Shown: positions 38,595 to 49,064 of the stretch, one piece after another | How positions within the stretch are numbered: position 1 is the first letter of the stretch | Layout: each line of letters starts with the position of its first letter | Assembly (NCBI RefSeq): GCF_014637085.1 | Contig: NZ_BMEU01000001.1 | Location: 186,001 to 250,000 of the forward strand | DNA length: 64,000 bases | Direction of reading: 5' to 3' | Origin: Comamonas phosphati | Lineage (GTDB): Bacteria; Pseudomonadota; Gammaproteobacteria; Burkholderiales; Burkholderiaceae_C | Translations under genes and position numbers: made by a program | Notes under the pieces: model-generated | The model's database searches: none | What the model saw: only the letters and a program-made list of their open reading frames with translations | What the model was told of the DNA's origin: nothing

Positions 38595-39500
38595 TTATTC
38601 CGCGTCGCTGTCGGCGCCCTGCTCGCCGGAGGGCTCGACCGGCTCGGTGGCGTCATCCAGGGACTGGCGCACTTCGGCCTTTTCACCGGCCGTGGCGAAC
38701 TTGCTGTACTTGCCGACCACGGGGATCAGCGAGCCGTAGATGCGCGGGTTGGCCGCCAGGCATTCCTTCTGTTCCAGGAAGTCGGCTTCACCCGTGAAGT
38801 TGCCCACCAGGCCGCCGGCTTCGGTCACCAGCAGCGAACCGGCCGCCACGTCCCAGATCGACAGGCCCGACTCGAAGAAGCCGTCGGCAAAGCCGGCAGC
38901 CACGTAGGCCAGGTCCAGCGCCGCGGCACCGGGGCGGCGCACGCCGGCGGTGCGCTGCATCACGTCGCCCAGCAGCTGCATGTACTGCTTGAAGTTGTCG
39001 CCGCGGCGGAAGGGGAAGCCCGTGGAGATCAGGCAGTCCTTGAGCTGGGTGCGCTTGGAGACGCGGATGCGGCGCTCGTTCAGATAGGCGCCGCGGCCCT
39101 TGGTGGCCGTGAACAGGTCGTTGCGCGAGGGGTCGTACACCACGGCGTGCTCGACCTTGCCCTTGTAGGCCAGGGCAATGCTCACGCAGTACACGGGGAA
39201 GCCGTGGATGAAGTTGGTGGTGCCGTCCAGAGGATCGATGATCCAGACGTAGTCGGAATTCCTGGAGCCGTGCTCGCTGCCCGATTCCTCGGCCAGGATG
39301 GAGTGCTGGGGATAGGCGCCCAGCAGCGTCTCGATGATGACGCGCTCGGAGGCCTGGTCTACCTCGGTCACAAAGTCGTTCACCTGCTTTTGCGCAACGC
39401 GCACCGATTCCACATCAAGTGCGGCACGGTTGATAAGGGCGCCAGCGGCGCGTGCAGCCTTGATGGCCACGTTGAGCATGGGGTGCAGGTTGGACGACAT
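38595..39500 (-). CDS. suhB: Inositol-1-monophosphatase family protein SuhB
   Basis: Mg-dependent phosphatase; E. coli SuhB also binds RNA polymerase in rRNA antitermination. 301 residues. Metal-binding motifs are [11 protein letters not shown] (about 63-73), [15 protein letters not shown] (about 82-96) and [17 protein letters not shown] (about 210). The last ~35 residues are an acidic extension beyond E. coli SuhB (267). ATG 39500 starts [10 protein letters not shown], the family start; the longer frame to 39536 is not needed. Divergent from trmJ with a repeat in the gap. Confidence 0.95.
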   Translation of the reverse strand: MSSNLHPMLNVAIKAARAAGALINRAALDVESVRVAQKQVNDFVTEVDQASERVIIETLLGAYPQHSILAEESGSEHGSRNSDYVWIIDPLDGTTNFIHGFPVYCVSIALAYKGKVEHAVVYDPSRNDLFTATKGRGAYLNERRIRVSKRTQLKDCLISTGFPFRRGDNFKQYMQLLGDVMQRTAGVRRPGAAALDLAYVAAGFADGFFESGLSIWDVAAGSLLVTEAGGLVGNFTGEADFLEQKECLAANPRIYGSLIPVVGKYSKFATAGEKAEVRQSLDDATEPVEPSGEQGADSDAE

Positions 39501-39642
39501 AAATTGTGAGGGCGTTGGCGGGGCGGCCTGCCGCAAAAGCGGGCCGTACTACGCGGGTAAGAGCAGGAAACGCCACCACCGGCGATGCGGGGCGGCGACA
39601 ATAGGGCGCAATTGTAGCCAGCTTGCAATTTTTTTGCTGCCA

Positions 39643-39720
39643 GGCCGTCCCAAGGCAAAAAAGTGGCCCCCTCGGGGGGCAGCGGCTACACGCCAGTGAG
39701 CAAGCGTGGGGGTTATTTTT
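39643..39720 (-). repeat. Dispersed repeat family B, copy 2 (inverted)
   Basis: On the minus strand it reads ACCCCCACGCTTGCTCACTG, GTGTAGCCGCTG, CCCCCCGAGGGGGCC and TTGGGACGGCC, nearly the same as copy 1 at 38463. It fills most of the suhB-trmJ gap and ends 24 bases before trmJ. Confidence 0.85.
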
Positions 39721-39743
39721 TGCTGTCCCGATTTTTTGTCCCG

Positions 39744-40544
39744 ATGAAAACCCGATTCGTACTGATTGAAACCAGCCATGCCGGCAATGTGGGCGCTGCG
39801 GCGCGCGCGCTCAAGACCATGGGCTTTGACGACCTGGTGCTGGTGCGCCCGCGCTACCAGAACGTGCTGCGCAAGGAAGAAACCATACAGCGCGCCAGCG
39901 GCGCCCTCGATGTGCTGGACCAGGCCCGCATCGTCGACACGCTGGAGGAGGCCCTGGACGGCATCAGCCATCTGTGCGCCACCGCCATGACGCCGCGCGA
40001 CTTCGGCCCGCCCACGCGCACGCCGCGCGAGCATTTCGAGCTGCTCCTCAAAGGCGAGCTGGATGTGCGCTCGGTGTCTGCGGTTGACGGTGATCTGAGC
40101 GATAACCAGCCCACGCCCGGCGCGGCCTGCAACCAGAAGGGCGTGGCCTTTCTGTTCGGCTGCGAGCGCTTCGGCATGAGCAACGACGATGTGTACCGCT
40201 GCGATGTGGCGCTGTCGATTCCGTCCAATCCGCAGTTCGGCTCGCTCAATCTGGCCTCGGCCATTCAGGTGGTCGCCTATGACTGGCGCGAGGCGCTGGG
40301 CGGCTTTTCCGTGGTGGAGCACACGCCCGAGGCGCACCGCGCCGACGCGGCCCAGGTGCAGGGCATGCTGGGGCACTGGCAGGAGGCGCTGGCGCATATC
40401 GGCTTTCTCGATCCGGCCGCGCCCAAGAAGCTCATGCCGCGCCTGAACCAGCTTTTCAACCGCGCGCAGCTGACGCAGGAGGAAATCCACATTCTTCGCG
40501 GTGTTGCCAAAGCCATGCTGCAGAGCCGGCCGCCAACCCGCTAG
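39744..40544 (+). CDS. trmJ: tRNA (cytidine/uridine-2'-O-)-methyltransferase TrmJ
   Basis: SPOUT-family enzyme that methylates the 2'-O of nucleotide 32 in the tRNA anticodon loop. 266 residues, near the E. coli length. N-terminus [20 protein letters not shown], then [15 protein letters not shown] (about 134) and [12 protein letters not shown] (about 168), the trefoil-knot SAM site. ATG 39744 matches the family start. It precedes cysE by 37 bases, a common pairing in Burkholderiales. Confidence 0.95.
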   Translation: MKTRFVLIETSHAGNVGAAARALKTMGFDDLVLVRPRYQNVLRKEETIQRASGALDVLDQARIVDTLEEALDGISHLCATAMTPRDFGPPTRTPREHFELLLKGELDVRSVSAVDGDLSDNQPTPGAACNQKGVAFLFGCERFGMSNDDVYRCDVALSIPSNPQFGSLNLASAIQVVAYDWREALGGFSVVEHTPEAHRADAAQVQGMLGHWQEALAHIGFLDPAAPKKLMPRLNQLFNRAQLTQEEIHILRGVAKAMLQSRPPTR

Positions 40545-40581
40545 ACTTCACAAGCCCAACATTTCCTCACGTTGTTATTTG

Positions 40582-41403
40582 ATGCTTGAACGCCTGCGCT
40601 CCGACATCCAGTGCATTCTCGACCGCGACCCCGCGGCACGCAGCACCTGGGAGGTCATCACCTGTTATCCGGGGCTGCACGCGATCTGGCTGCAGCGGCC
40701 CGCGCACTGGTTCTGGACGCACGGCTTCAAATGGCTGGGCCGCTTCATCTCCCATGTGGGGCGCTGGCTGACCGGGATCGAGATCCATCCCGGCGCCGTC
40801 ATCGGCCGCCAGGTCTTCATCGACCACGGCATGGGCGTCGTGATCGGCGAGACAGCCATCGTCGGCGACGGCTGCACCATCTACCACGGCGTCACGCTGG
40901 GCGGCACCTCGCTGTACAAGGGCGCCAAGCGCCACCCTACGCTGGGCCGGAACGTGGTGGTCAGCGCCGGCGCCAAGGTGCTGGGCGGCTTCGAGGTGGG
41001 CGACAACGCCAAGATCGGCAGCAATGCCGTGGTCATCAAGCCCGTGCCCGCGGGAGCGACGGCCGTGGGCATTCCCGCGCGCATCATCCCGAGCAAGAAC
41101 GGCCATAGCGCCGACGTGACCGAGCACGACCACGGGCCCAAGGCCGATGGCGCGCAGCCCGTTCCAAAGGCCGAAGCCGAAGGCTTCAGCGCCTATGGCG
41201 TGACCTCGGAAGTCGACCCCGTGGCCCTGGCCATGCGCAGCCTTTCCGAAGGTGCGGCCTGCCATGAACAGCAGATCGCCCTGCTCTGGGAGGCGCTGGA
41301 GAAGCTCTCGGCGCGCAGCAAGATGGATGATTGCGTGCCCTGCGAGTCCGAGCGGCCGCAAGCCTTCGAGAAGGCCAAGATCGACCAGATCATGGGCAAG
41401 TAA
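40582..41403 (+). CDS. cysE: Serine O-acetyltransferase CysE
   Basis: Makes O-acetylserine from serine and acetyl-CoA, the first step of cysteine synthesis. 273 residues. The left-handed beta-helix hexapeptide repeats run from [20 protein letters not shown] (about 68) to [15 protein letters not shown] (about 155); [11 protein letters not shown] holds the catalytic His region. The N-terminal helical part is short, and the C-terminus carries ~95 extra residues with a Cys-containing end ([10 protein letters not shown]). ATG 40582. Confidence 0.95.
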   Translation: MLERLRSDIQCILDRDPAARSTWEVITCYPGLHAIWLQRPAHWFWTHGFKWLGRFISHVGRWLTGIEIHPGAVIGRQVFIDHGMGVVIGETAIVGDGCTIYHGVTLGGTSLYKGAKRHPTLGRNVVVSAGAKVLGGFEVGDNAKIGSNAVVIKPVPAGATAVGIPARIIPSKNGHSADVTEHDHGPKADGAQPVPKAEAEGFSAYGVTSEVDPVALAMRSLSEGAACHEQQIALLWEALEKLSARSKMDDCVPCESERPQAFEKAKIDQIMGK

Positions 41404-41428
41404 CCAACCACTGTAGAAAACAGCAGAA

Positions 41429-42088
41429 ATGAACGTCAGCCAGGCATTGCAGCAGCGCCGCTCGGTGCGCGCCTTTCTCTCCAGGCCCGTGGATGCGGCC
41501 CTGATGCGCGAACTGCTGGAGGGCGCCGCGCAGGCGCCGTCCGGCGGCAATCTGCAGCCCTGGCGTGTGATCGCCCTGGCCGGCAGCGCGCTCGAAGAAC
41601 TCAACGAGCAGGCGCGCGCGGCCGAACCCCAGCCGCGGCCCGGCCTGTCCTATCCGTCCCAGCTCTGGGACCCGTACCGCACGCGCCGCTATGCCAATGG
41701 CGAGGACCTGTACCGCTCGCTGGGCATCTCGCGCGAGGACAAGGCCGCGCGGCTGGCGCAGTTCGCCAAGAACGGCGAGCTGTTCGGCGCGCCCGTGGGC
41801 GTGTTCGTCGCCGTGGAGGAGCGCATGGGCCACGCGCAGTGGGTGGATCTGGGCATCTATCTGCAGTCGCTGATGCTGCTGGCCTGCGAGAAGGGCCTGG
41901 CCACCTGCGCCCAGGGCTTCTGGCGCATGTACAACGATCTGCTGGTCAATCACCTCGACCTGCCCGAGGGCTACCAGATCGCCTTCGGCATCGCGCTTGG
42001 CTACGAGGACACGCAGGCGCCCATCAACCAGTGGCGTTCCACGCGCGCACCGGCGGCCGAGTGGTGCGCGCTGCGCGGCTTCGATTGA
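41429..42088 (+). CDS. Nitroreductase family protein
   Basis: FMN-dependent NAD(P)H oxidoreductase. 219 residues, typical. The opening ALQQRRSVRAFLSRPVD contains the Arg pair for FMN phosphate, followed by APSGGNLQPWRVIAL (about 37-51) and the GY-type C-terminal end EGYQIAFGIALGYED. Substrate unknown; family members reduce nitroaromatics and quinones. It starts 26 bases after cysE and may be cotranscribed. Confidence 0.92.
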   Translation: MNVSQALQQRRSVRAFLSRPVDAALMRELLEGAAQAPSGGNLQPWRVIALAGSALEELNEQARAAEPQPRPGLSYPSQLWDPYRTRRYANGEDLYRSLGISREDKAARLAQFAKNGELFGAPVGVFVAVEERMGHAQWVDLGIYLQSLMLLACEKGLATCAQGFWRMYNDLLVNHLDLPEGYQIAFGIALGYEDTQAPINQWRSTRAPAAEWCALRGFD

Positions 42089-42163
42089 GGCGCGGCAGGT
42101 CACGGGTGTTGCAACATCCGAATCTTCTTTTGCCAAACGCGACACTGGCCTATACTGGTGGCT

Positions 42164-42273
42164 GCTCCGGGGTGTGCGCAAGCACTGAGATGCCTGTGGC
42201 GGCGAAAGCTGCTGCATAAGGCGAACCCGACGAACTTGATCCGGTTCATACCGGCGGAAGAAGAGCGGGACCC
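42164..42273 (+). promoter_or_regulatory. TPP riboswitch (THI element) upstream of thiC
   Basis: The conserved pieces are in order: CCGGGGTG, CTGAGATGCC, the optional variable stem (GTGGCGGCGAAAGCTGCTGC), GCGAACCC, GAACTTGATCCGG and ATACCGGCGGAAG. These are the thiamine-pyrophosphate-binding core. A terminator-like hairpin follows at 42303-42332, so high TPP should shut off thiC. Confidence 0.95.
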
Positions 42274-42281
42274 TGTTGCAA

Positions 42282-42332
42282 GAGCCATGCATGGCTCATG
42301 TCACCCCAGGCGCCTCGCGCTGTGGGGTTTTT
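42282..42332 (+). terminator. Riboswitch expression platform: palindrome and terminator
   Basis: GAGCCATGCATGGCTC (42282-42297) is a perfect palindrome. It is followed by a hairpin ACCCCA...TGGGGT with inner GCGC pairs and six T (42303-42332). The remaining 140 bases to thiC show only the ribosome site GAGGAGAC. Confidence 0.8.
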
Positions 42333-42411
42333 TGCTTTCTGGGCAATACCTCGCGGCGCAAGGCCCAGGTTCCAAGGCACGGACCACCGTGCCAGGGAGT
42401 CACGGCGGTGA

Positions 42412-44409
<1,998 letters not shown>

Positions 44410-44442
44410 TCTGCTGTGAGACGGCTGCGGCGCTTGGTCATC

Positions 44443-44470
44443 AAGCGCTGGCAGCTATCAAAGTAAAAGC
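44443..44470 (+). repeat. Short dispersed repeat, AGCAGCTAT type (copy 3)
   Basis: AAGCGCTGGCAGCTATCAAA plus GTAAAAGC, sharing the AAGCGC..GCAGCTATNAAA pattern with copies at 7933 and 22317. It adjoins the thiC terminator. Confidence 0.5.
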
Positions 44471-44493
44471 GCAGGCTGGGCCTGCGCTTTTTT
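44465..44493 (+). terminator. Terminator of thiC
   Basis: Perfect 12-bp stem AAAAGCGCAGGC / GCCTGCGCTTTT, loop TGG, followed by more T. Confidence 0.92.
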
Positions 44494-44550
44494 GTCGCTC
44501 ACGGGATTTTGGCGGCTTGCGGCCGAGGCTGTGTGAAAACGCAGGAATGC

Positions 44551-45144
44551 TCAGCCGCCAAACGACAAAGCATTGGTCGGCAATGGGCGCCCCAGCGCTG
44601 AGGTCAGTGCGGTGTAATGCATGGTTTCATCGGCCGCCAGGCGTCCGGCAACCTTGGCCAGGTCACGGCTCTCAAAGGCGGGGATGACGCCCAGGTAGGC
44701 ATTGGTCGCCCCGAGTTCCAACCGCGCCGCGAGTGCCAGCACATCGTTCTGGTTCTTGAGGGTGCCGGCCTTCAGTGACTCGGCATAGGTCTGCATCGAG
44801 GCCTCGGCGACTGGCTTGCCGCCCAGTTTCTGGATGGTGGCGATCAAGGCATCACGGTGAGCCTTGTGATGGCTTTGGAACAGCAGGGCTACATCCAGCA
44901 CCGGCTTTTGCAGCAGGCCGCTGCCCGCCCCCAGTTGGTAGGCATTGATGGCCTCATGCTCCAAGCCCAGGGCCACATTGAGGATGGATACATCCTTGGC
45001 CGTATCGTTACCCATTCCCTGTGCCAAGGCCTGGTTGCCTGCCAGCATGGCGACCGCCACTGCCGACAAGGTGCCGGTGGTACCCAGAAATCCGCGACGC
45101 GAGGCCAGGGTGGAAGAACGGCCTTCAAAGTAGTTGGTGCTCAT
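44551..45144 (-). CDS. Exported ferritin-like domain protein
   Basis: 197 residues. The N-terminus has a twin-arginine signal (SRRGFLGTTG, about 16-25) and a hydrophobic stretch ending at ALAQ, so it is exported folded to the periplasm. The rest is a four-helix ferritin-like bundle (PF13668 type) with possible metal ligands in LEHEAINAYQLG, FQSHHKAHRDAL, ARLELGATNAYL and AADETMHYTAL. Function unknown; perhaps metal binding or oxidative stress. ATG 45144 has TAGGAG upstream. Divergent from the ECF sigma gene. Confidence 0.87.
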   Translation of the reverse strand: MSTNYFEGRSSTLASRRGFLGTTGTLSAVAVAMLAGNQALAQGMGNDTAKDVSILNVALGLEHEAINAYQLGAGSGLLQKPVLDVALLFQSHHKAHRDALIATIQKLGGKPVAEASMQTYAESLKAGTLKNQNDVLALAARLELGATNAYLGVIPAFESRDLAKVAGRLAADETMHYTALTSALGRPLPTNALSFGG

Positions 45145-45170
45145 GATGACTCCTAGTTGCATGTGGGGCT

Positions 45171-45197
45171 GTGTCGGCACATTGCGGTGGCCGACAC
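45171..45197. promoter_or_regulatory. Inverted repeat in the ferritin-like / sigma factor divergent region
   Basis: GTGTCGGC and GCCGACAC, 11 bases apart, in the 239-base gap 45145-45383 between the two divergent genes. A second small dyad GGATGC/GCATCC is at 45264-45277. Candidate operators; no regulator known. Confidence 0.4.
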
Positions 45198-45383
45198 TTG
45201 CAATACGCAGCCCGCGGGCAACTGGATTCAGGTTTCCAAGAATATTTTTTCGGGCGGATCGCTGGATGCCTGCATCCAAAAGCCCCGATGCTGCGTATAT
45301 GGGTACAAGCGAGACAGGCAATGCGGCTTGGTAGCAATCCAACAGATCCGCAACAAGTGGAAGCTTCTGATCACAATGGCTGC

Positions 45384-45959
45384 ATGAGCACCAATACACC
45401 GGACAACGAACTGATGGGCCTGCTAGACCGTGTTGCAGCCGGCGATGAAGCTGCTCTCAAGCATTTGTACGATCAGACCGCTTCGCGGCTGCATGGTCTG
45501 GCGCTACGCATCGTCGGCAACAAGGAATGGGCCGAGGATGTGCTGCAGGAAAGTTTTTTGGGCATCTGGCGCAGTGCCGGAAACTACCGGGATTCGCTGA
45601 GCCCGCCCCTTGCCTGGATGGGCATGGTCGTGCGCAGCCGGGCTCTGGATTTTTTGCGCCGGCGCCGGTCCGAGCGCTTGCACGTCAACGTCTCCATCGA
45701 GGACATGGATGCGCTGCCGGAAGGCGTCGATACGCCAGGCCCGATGCAGTGGGTGGAAGCCAGCGAGCAGGCCGCGGCGCTGCATCAGTGCCTGGAACGC
45801 CTGGAGCGGGCCCAGCGCCAGGTGGTGAGCCTGGCCTACCTGCGTGACCTCAGCCACAGCGAACTGGCCAGTTACCTGAAACTGCCGCTGGGTACGGTCA
45901 AGACGTGGATGCGCCGCAGCCTGGAGCAACTGCGCAAGTGCATGGCCCGCCATGTGTGA
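45384..45959 (+). CDS. ECF sigma factor (SigK/RpoE-like)
   Basis: 191 residues. Region 2: LHGLALRIVGNKEWAEDVLQ (about 36) then ESFLGIWRSAGNYRD; region 4: RQVVSLAYLRDLSHSELASY and LKLPLGTVKTWMRRSLEQL (about 140-180). The short linker and the RskA-type anti-sigma gene just after it (18 bases) define a sigma/anti-sigma pair. It probably drives its own promoter and perhaps the divergent ferritin-like gene. ATG 45384 lacks a clear ribosome site. Confidence 0.92.
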   Translation: MSTNTPDNELMGLLDRVAAGDEAALKHLYDQTASRLHGLALRIVGNKEWAEDVLQESFLGIWRSAGNYRDSLSPPLAWMGMVVRSRALDFLRRRRSERLHVNVSIEDMDALPEGVDTPGPMQWVEASEQAAALHQCLERLERAQRQVVSLAYLRDLSHSELASYLKLPLGTVKTWMRRSLEQLRKCMARHV

Positions 45960-45977
45960 GAGCCAGGAGTTGTCATC

Positions 45978-46781
45978 ATGAAACTGACTCAAAATCCCGA
46001 ACTGCTGGATCGTCTGGCCGCAGCATATGCCTTGGGTGCGTTGCGTGGCGGGGCGCGTCGGCGCTTTGAACAACAGGCGCGCGAGCATGCCCAGGTGCGA
46101 GCCGCCGCCCTGCTTTGGCAAGGCCGCTGGTCTGCGTTTTCGGAAGTGCAGGTGCCGGTGCAGCCAGACCCGGCAGTTTGGGTTCGCATCAGCAATCAGC
46201 TCCAGGCCGACAAAACCACCGCTTTGATGGCTCGCCAGCGAGAGGCTGCCGCAGCGAAGCAGCCCGCGCGCATGCTAGCCTGGTGGCGCCATGCCGCGTT
46301 GGCGGGTGGTCTGGCCACCGTGGCTGCAGTGTCCGTGGGGTTGTGGTCGCACCAGGGGCTCAAAGAGGCTTCACGGCAGCAACTATCCTCGCTACAAAGC
46401 CAGCTCCAGACGGCCCAGGCCGCATTGCAGGCCGCACCGCAGATTCAATACGTGGCGGTGCTGGCCGATGGCAAGGCCGATGCCTCCATGCTGGTGACGT
46501 TCGACCCCCGGCATAACCAAATGGTGCTGCAGCGCGTGAGCGGTTTTCAGGAAGCGCAAGACAAGTCTCTGCAGCTGTGGGCCTTGCCACCGCAAGGCGC
46601 TCCGCGCTCCCTGGGGGTCGTGGGAGAGGGCAGGCTGGAGCAGTTCACGGCGCACGAGACTGATGTGAGAGCGATCCCGGCCCTGGCCATCAGCCTGGAG
46701 CCCAAGGGCGGCGTGCCTGGCGCAACTGGCCCGACAGGCCCTGTGCTGTTCAAGGGCGCACTGATTCGCCGTGATTTGTGA
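45978..46781 (+). CDS. RskA-type anti-sigma factor
   Basis: 267 residues. A cytosolic N-terminal domain (LAAAYALGALRGGARRRFEQ) would hold the sigma factor. One transmembrane helix (about 105-124, AALAGGLATVAAVSVGLW) follows, then a periplasmic RskA domain with LQLWALPPQGAPRSLGVV and LAISLEPKGGVPGATGPTGP. No zinc-binding HxxxCxxC motif is visible, so it is not a ZAS protein. Follows the sigma gene by 18 bases; ATG 45978 preceded by CCAGGAG. Confidence 0.9.
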   Translation: MKLTQNPELLDRLAAAYALGALRGGARRRFEQQAREHAQVRAAALLWQGRWSAFSEVQVPVQPDPAVWVRISNQLQADKTTALMARQREAAAAKQPARMLAWWRHAALAGGLATVAAVSVGLWSHQGLKEASRQQLSSLQSQLQTAQAALQAAPQIQYVAVLADGKADASMLVTFDPRHNQMVLQRVSGFQEAQDKSLQLWALPPQGAPRSLGVVGEGRLEQFTAHETDVRAIPALAISLEPKGGVPGATGPTGPVLFKGALIRRDL

Positions 46782-46838
46782 TGCGACGCGATGCGCTACC
46801 GAGGTTGGAGCTGCGCCAGCTTGCTTTCCTCAAAATAA

Positions 46839-46868
46839 AAGGGCTTTGCCAACCGAGGCAAAGCCCTT
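46839..46868 (-). terminator. Terminator of the binding-protein gene
   Basis: Perfect 12-bp stem AAGGGCTTTGCC / GGCAAAGCCCTT, loop AACCGA. On the minus strand it is followed by TTTATTTTG, so it serves the gene at 46902. It may also stop the converging anti-sigma transcript. Confidence 0.88.
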
Positions 46869-46901
46869 GTGCTGTTCCCGAACCCGAAACCGAAACTCAG
46901 C

Positions 46902-48104
46902 TCACCGCCAGTACTGGCACTTGCTCTCCGCCTTGGTGGTCCAGATCTGGTCGGCGGGCAGTTTCTTGACGACCTTGTAGTAGTCCCAGGTGCCCTTGGA
47001 TTCGGCCGGGCTCTTGACCTGCATGAGGTACATGTCGTGCACGTAGCGGCCGTCCTCGCGGATAGTGCCCTGGCCGAAGAAGTCGTCCATCTTCATGCCT
47101 TTCCAGGCGGCCATGACCTTGTCGGCGTCCAGCGTGCCGGCCTTTTCCACGGCCTTGAGGTAGTTCATGGTGGCCGAGTAGTCGGCCGCCTGGATCTCGC
47201 TGGGGCGGCGCTGGGTCTTGGCCATGAAGGCGTCGGCGAACTTGCGCGAGGCATCGTTCATGTCCCAGTACCAGGGCGCGGTGAACTGCATGCCTTCGGT
47301 GGTCTTGAGGCCCAGGCTGTGGATGTCGGTGAAGAAGATCAGCAGGCCCGCCAGCTTCATGGTCTTGGTCACGCCGAATTCGCGGGCGGCCTTGATGGCG
47401 TTGATGGTGTCGCCGCCGGCATTGGCCAGGCCCAGGATCTGGGCCTTGGAGTTCTGGGCCTGGAGCATGAAGCTGGAGAAGTCGCTGGCGTTGAGCGGGG
47501 TCCTGACCGCGCCCAGCACCTTGCCGCCCCTGGCTTCGACGATCTTGGTGGTGTCGGCTTCGAGCGCATGGCCGAAGGCGTAGTCGGCGGTCACGAAGAA
47601 CCAGGTCTTGCCGCCGGTGTCCACCACGGCCGAGCCCGTGCCCTTGGCCAGGGCCACGGTGTCGAAGGCGTAGTGCACGGTGTAGGGGCTGCACTGCTCG
47701 TTGGTGAGGGCGGAGGAGCCCGCGCCGTTGTCGACGAAGACGCGCTTCTTTTCCTGGGCCACCTTGGCCATGGACAGCGCCGTGGCCGAGTTGGTGCCGC
47801 CGAACACCAGGCTCAGGCCTTGGGTGTCGATCCATTCGCGGGCCTTGCTGGCGGCGATGTCGGCCTTGTTCTGGTGGTCGGCCGTGAGCAGTTCTATGGG
47901 CTTGCCCAGCACCTTGCCGCCGAAGTCGTCGATGGCCATCTGGATGGCCACGGCGCCGTTCTTGCCTTCCACGTCGGCGTAGAGGCTGGACATGTCGGTG
48001 ATGAAGCCGATCTTGACCTTTTCCTGCGCCATGGTGGGCTGGGCGAATGCGGCGGCCAGAGCCAGGGCCAGCAGGGAAGGGGCGGACATGGACAAGCGAT
48101 GCAT
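46902..48104 (-). CDS. ABC transporter substrate-binding protein, branched-chain amino acid type
   Basis: Periplasmic type I binding protein of the LivK/HAAT family. 400 residues. Signal peptide SLLALALAAAFAQPTMAQ, then the family opening KVKIGFITDMSSLYADVEG and the DHQNKADIAASKAREWI, GTNSATALSMAKVA ligand-site stretches. No permease or ATPase genes are adjacent, so it is an orphan that shares a transporter encoded elsewhere. Ligand unknown. ATG 48104 has ACAGGAGACTTC upstream. Confidence 0.92.
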   Translation of the reverse strand: MHRLSMSAPSLLALALAAAFAQPTMAQEKVKIGFITDMSSLYADVEGKNGAVAIQMAIDDFGGKVLGKPIELLTADHQNKADIAASKAREWIDTQGLSLVFGGTNSATALSMAKVAQEKKRVFVDNGAGSSALTNEQCSPYTVHYAFDTVALAKGTGSAVVDTGGKTWFFVTADYAFGHALEADTTKIVEARGGKVLGAVRTPLNASDFSSFMLQAQNSKAQILGLANAGGDTINAIKAAREFGVTKTMKLAGLLIFFTDIHSLGLKTTEGMQFTAPWYWDMNDASRKFADAFMAKTQRRPSEIQAADYSATMNYLKAVEKAGTLDADKVMAAWKGMKMDDFFGQGTIREDGRYVHDMYLMQVKSPAESKGTWDYYKVVKKLPADQIWTTKAESKCQYWR

Positions 48105-48290
48105 GAAGTCTCCTGTAAGTGACTGAGGGCCGGCGGCGGCAGAACCAGATAGTTGCGCTGCTAAGCGCCGCGCTGCATCAAACATGCTAGGGGCGGTCCG
48201 CAGCCGCTGCATCGGGGCAAGCACTTGCGGGAAATCCCAAATTCCACGCCTTGCGGTGCTTTGATTTCAGGAGCTATCGGCGTATGTATA

Positions 48291-48328
48291 TCTGAATATT
48301 CAAATTCAATGAATATTGAAATTCAATG
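48291..48328. promoter_or_regulatory. AT-rich palindromic region upstream of the binding-protein gene
   Basis: TGAATATTCA (48293-48302) is a perfect palindrome and TTCAAT-gaat-ATTGAA (48305-48320) a second dyad. Both lie in the 360-base gap 48105-48464, which is otherwise AT-rich and empty of genes. Likely operator or promoter for the leftward gene. Confidence 0.45.
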
Positions 48329-48410
48329 ATCGTAGGCACAATAAGCTTCTTTTTTAATAGCAATAATCGATGTTTATCAAGGTAATCAATCACTTGCGCT
48401 GATGATTCGC

Positions 48411-48441
48411 CGCAAAAAAAAAAGCAGCCCGGGGGCTGCTT
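48411..48441 (-). terminator. Terminator of mogA
   Basis: 9-bp stem AAGCAGCCC / GGGCTGCTT preceded by a run of about ten A, that is a T-run on the minus strand. 24 bases past the mogA stop. Confidence 0.93.
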
Positions 48442-48464
48442 GCTGGGGGAGCGAGCGGGTCGGC

Positions 48465-49064
48465 TCAGGCCGCCGGTGTGGCGCGGATGGCGCTCTTGGG
48501 GCGGAAGGCCTTGCAGACCGCGTCATGCGTTTCCAGGTAGGGGCCTTTGAGCAGGTCGATGCAGTAGGGCACGGCCGCGAAGATGCCGTTGACTTTTTGC
48601 GTGCCGTCGGCGTTCTTCAGGCCTTCCAGGGTTTCGGCAATCGCCTTGGGCTGGCCCGGCAGGTTGATGATGAGGCTGTGGCCGCGGATCACAGCCACCT
48701 GGCGCGAGAGGATGGCCGTAGGCACGAAGGCCAGGCTGATCTGGCGCATCTGCTCGCCAAAGCCGGGCATTTCCTTGTCGGCCACGGCCAGCGTGGCCTC
48801 GGGCGTCACGTCGCGCAGCGCGGGGCCGGTGCCGCCCGTGGTCAGCACCAGGGAGCAGCCGGCGTCGACCAGCTCGATCAGCGTGGCGCTGATGCCGGCC
48901 TGCTCGTCGGGGATCAGGCGCGGCTCGAAGTGGATGGGGTTCCTGAGCGCCCGGGTCAGCCAGTCCTGCAGCGCGGGCAGGCCCTTGTCCTCATAGACGC
49001 CGCTGCTGGCGCGGTCGCTGATGGAGACGATGCCGATCTTCACGGCGTCATGGGCCTCACTCAT
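48465..49064 (-). CDS. mogA: Molybdopterin adenylyltransferase MogA
   Basis: Activates molybdopterin with AMP before molybdenum insertion. 199 residues. Signature LTTGGTGPALRDVTPEAT (about 72-89), PGFGEQMRQ and NLPGQPKAI (about 135). Molybdenum enzymes such as the coxSLM hydroxylase depend on this step, though the genes are far apart. ATG 49064 (MSEAHDAVKIG) is preferred, overlapping the darP stop by eight bases; ATG 49073 would add three residues. Cotranscribed with darP. Confidence 0.93.
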   Translation of the reverse strand: MSEAHDAVKIGIVSISDRASSGVYEDKGLPALQDWLTRALRNPIHFEPRLIPDEQAGISATLIELVDAGCSLVLTTGGTGPALRDVTPEATLAVADKEMPGFGEQMRQISLAFVPTAILSRQVAVIRGHSLIINLPGQPKAIAETLEGLKNADGTQKVNGIFAAVPYCIDLLKGPYLETHDAVCKAFRPKSAIRATPAA

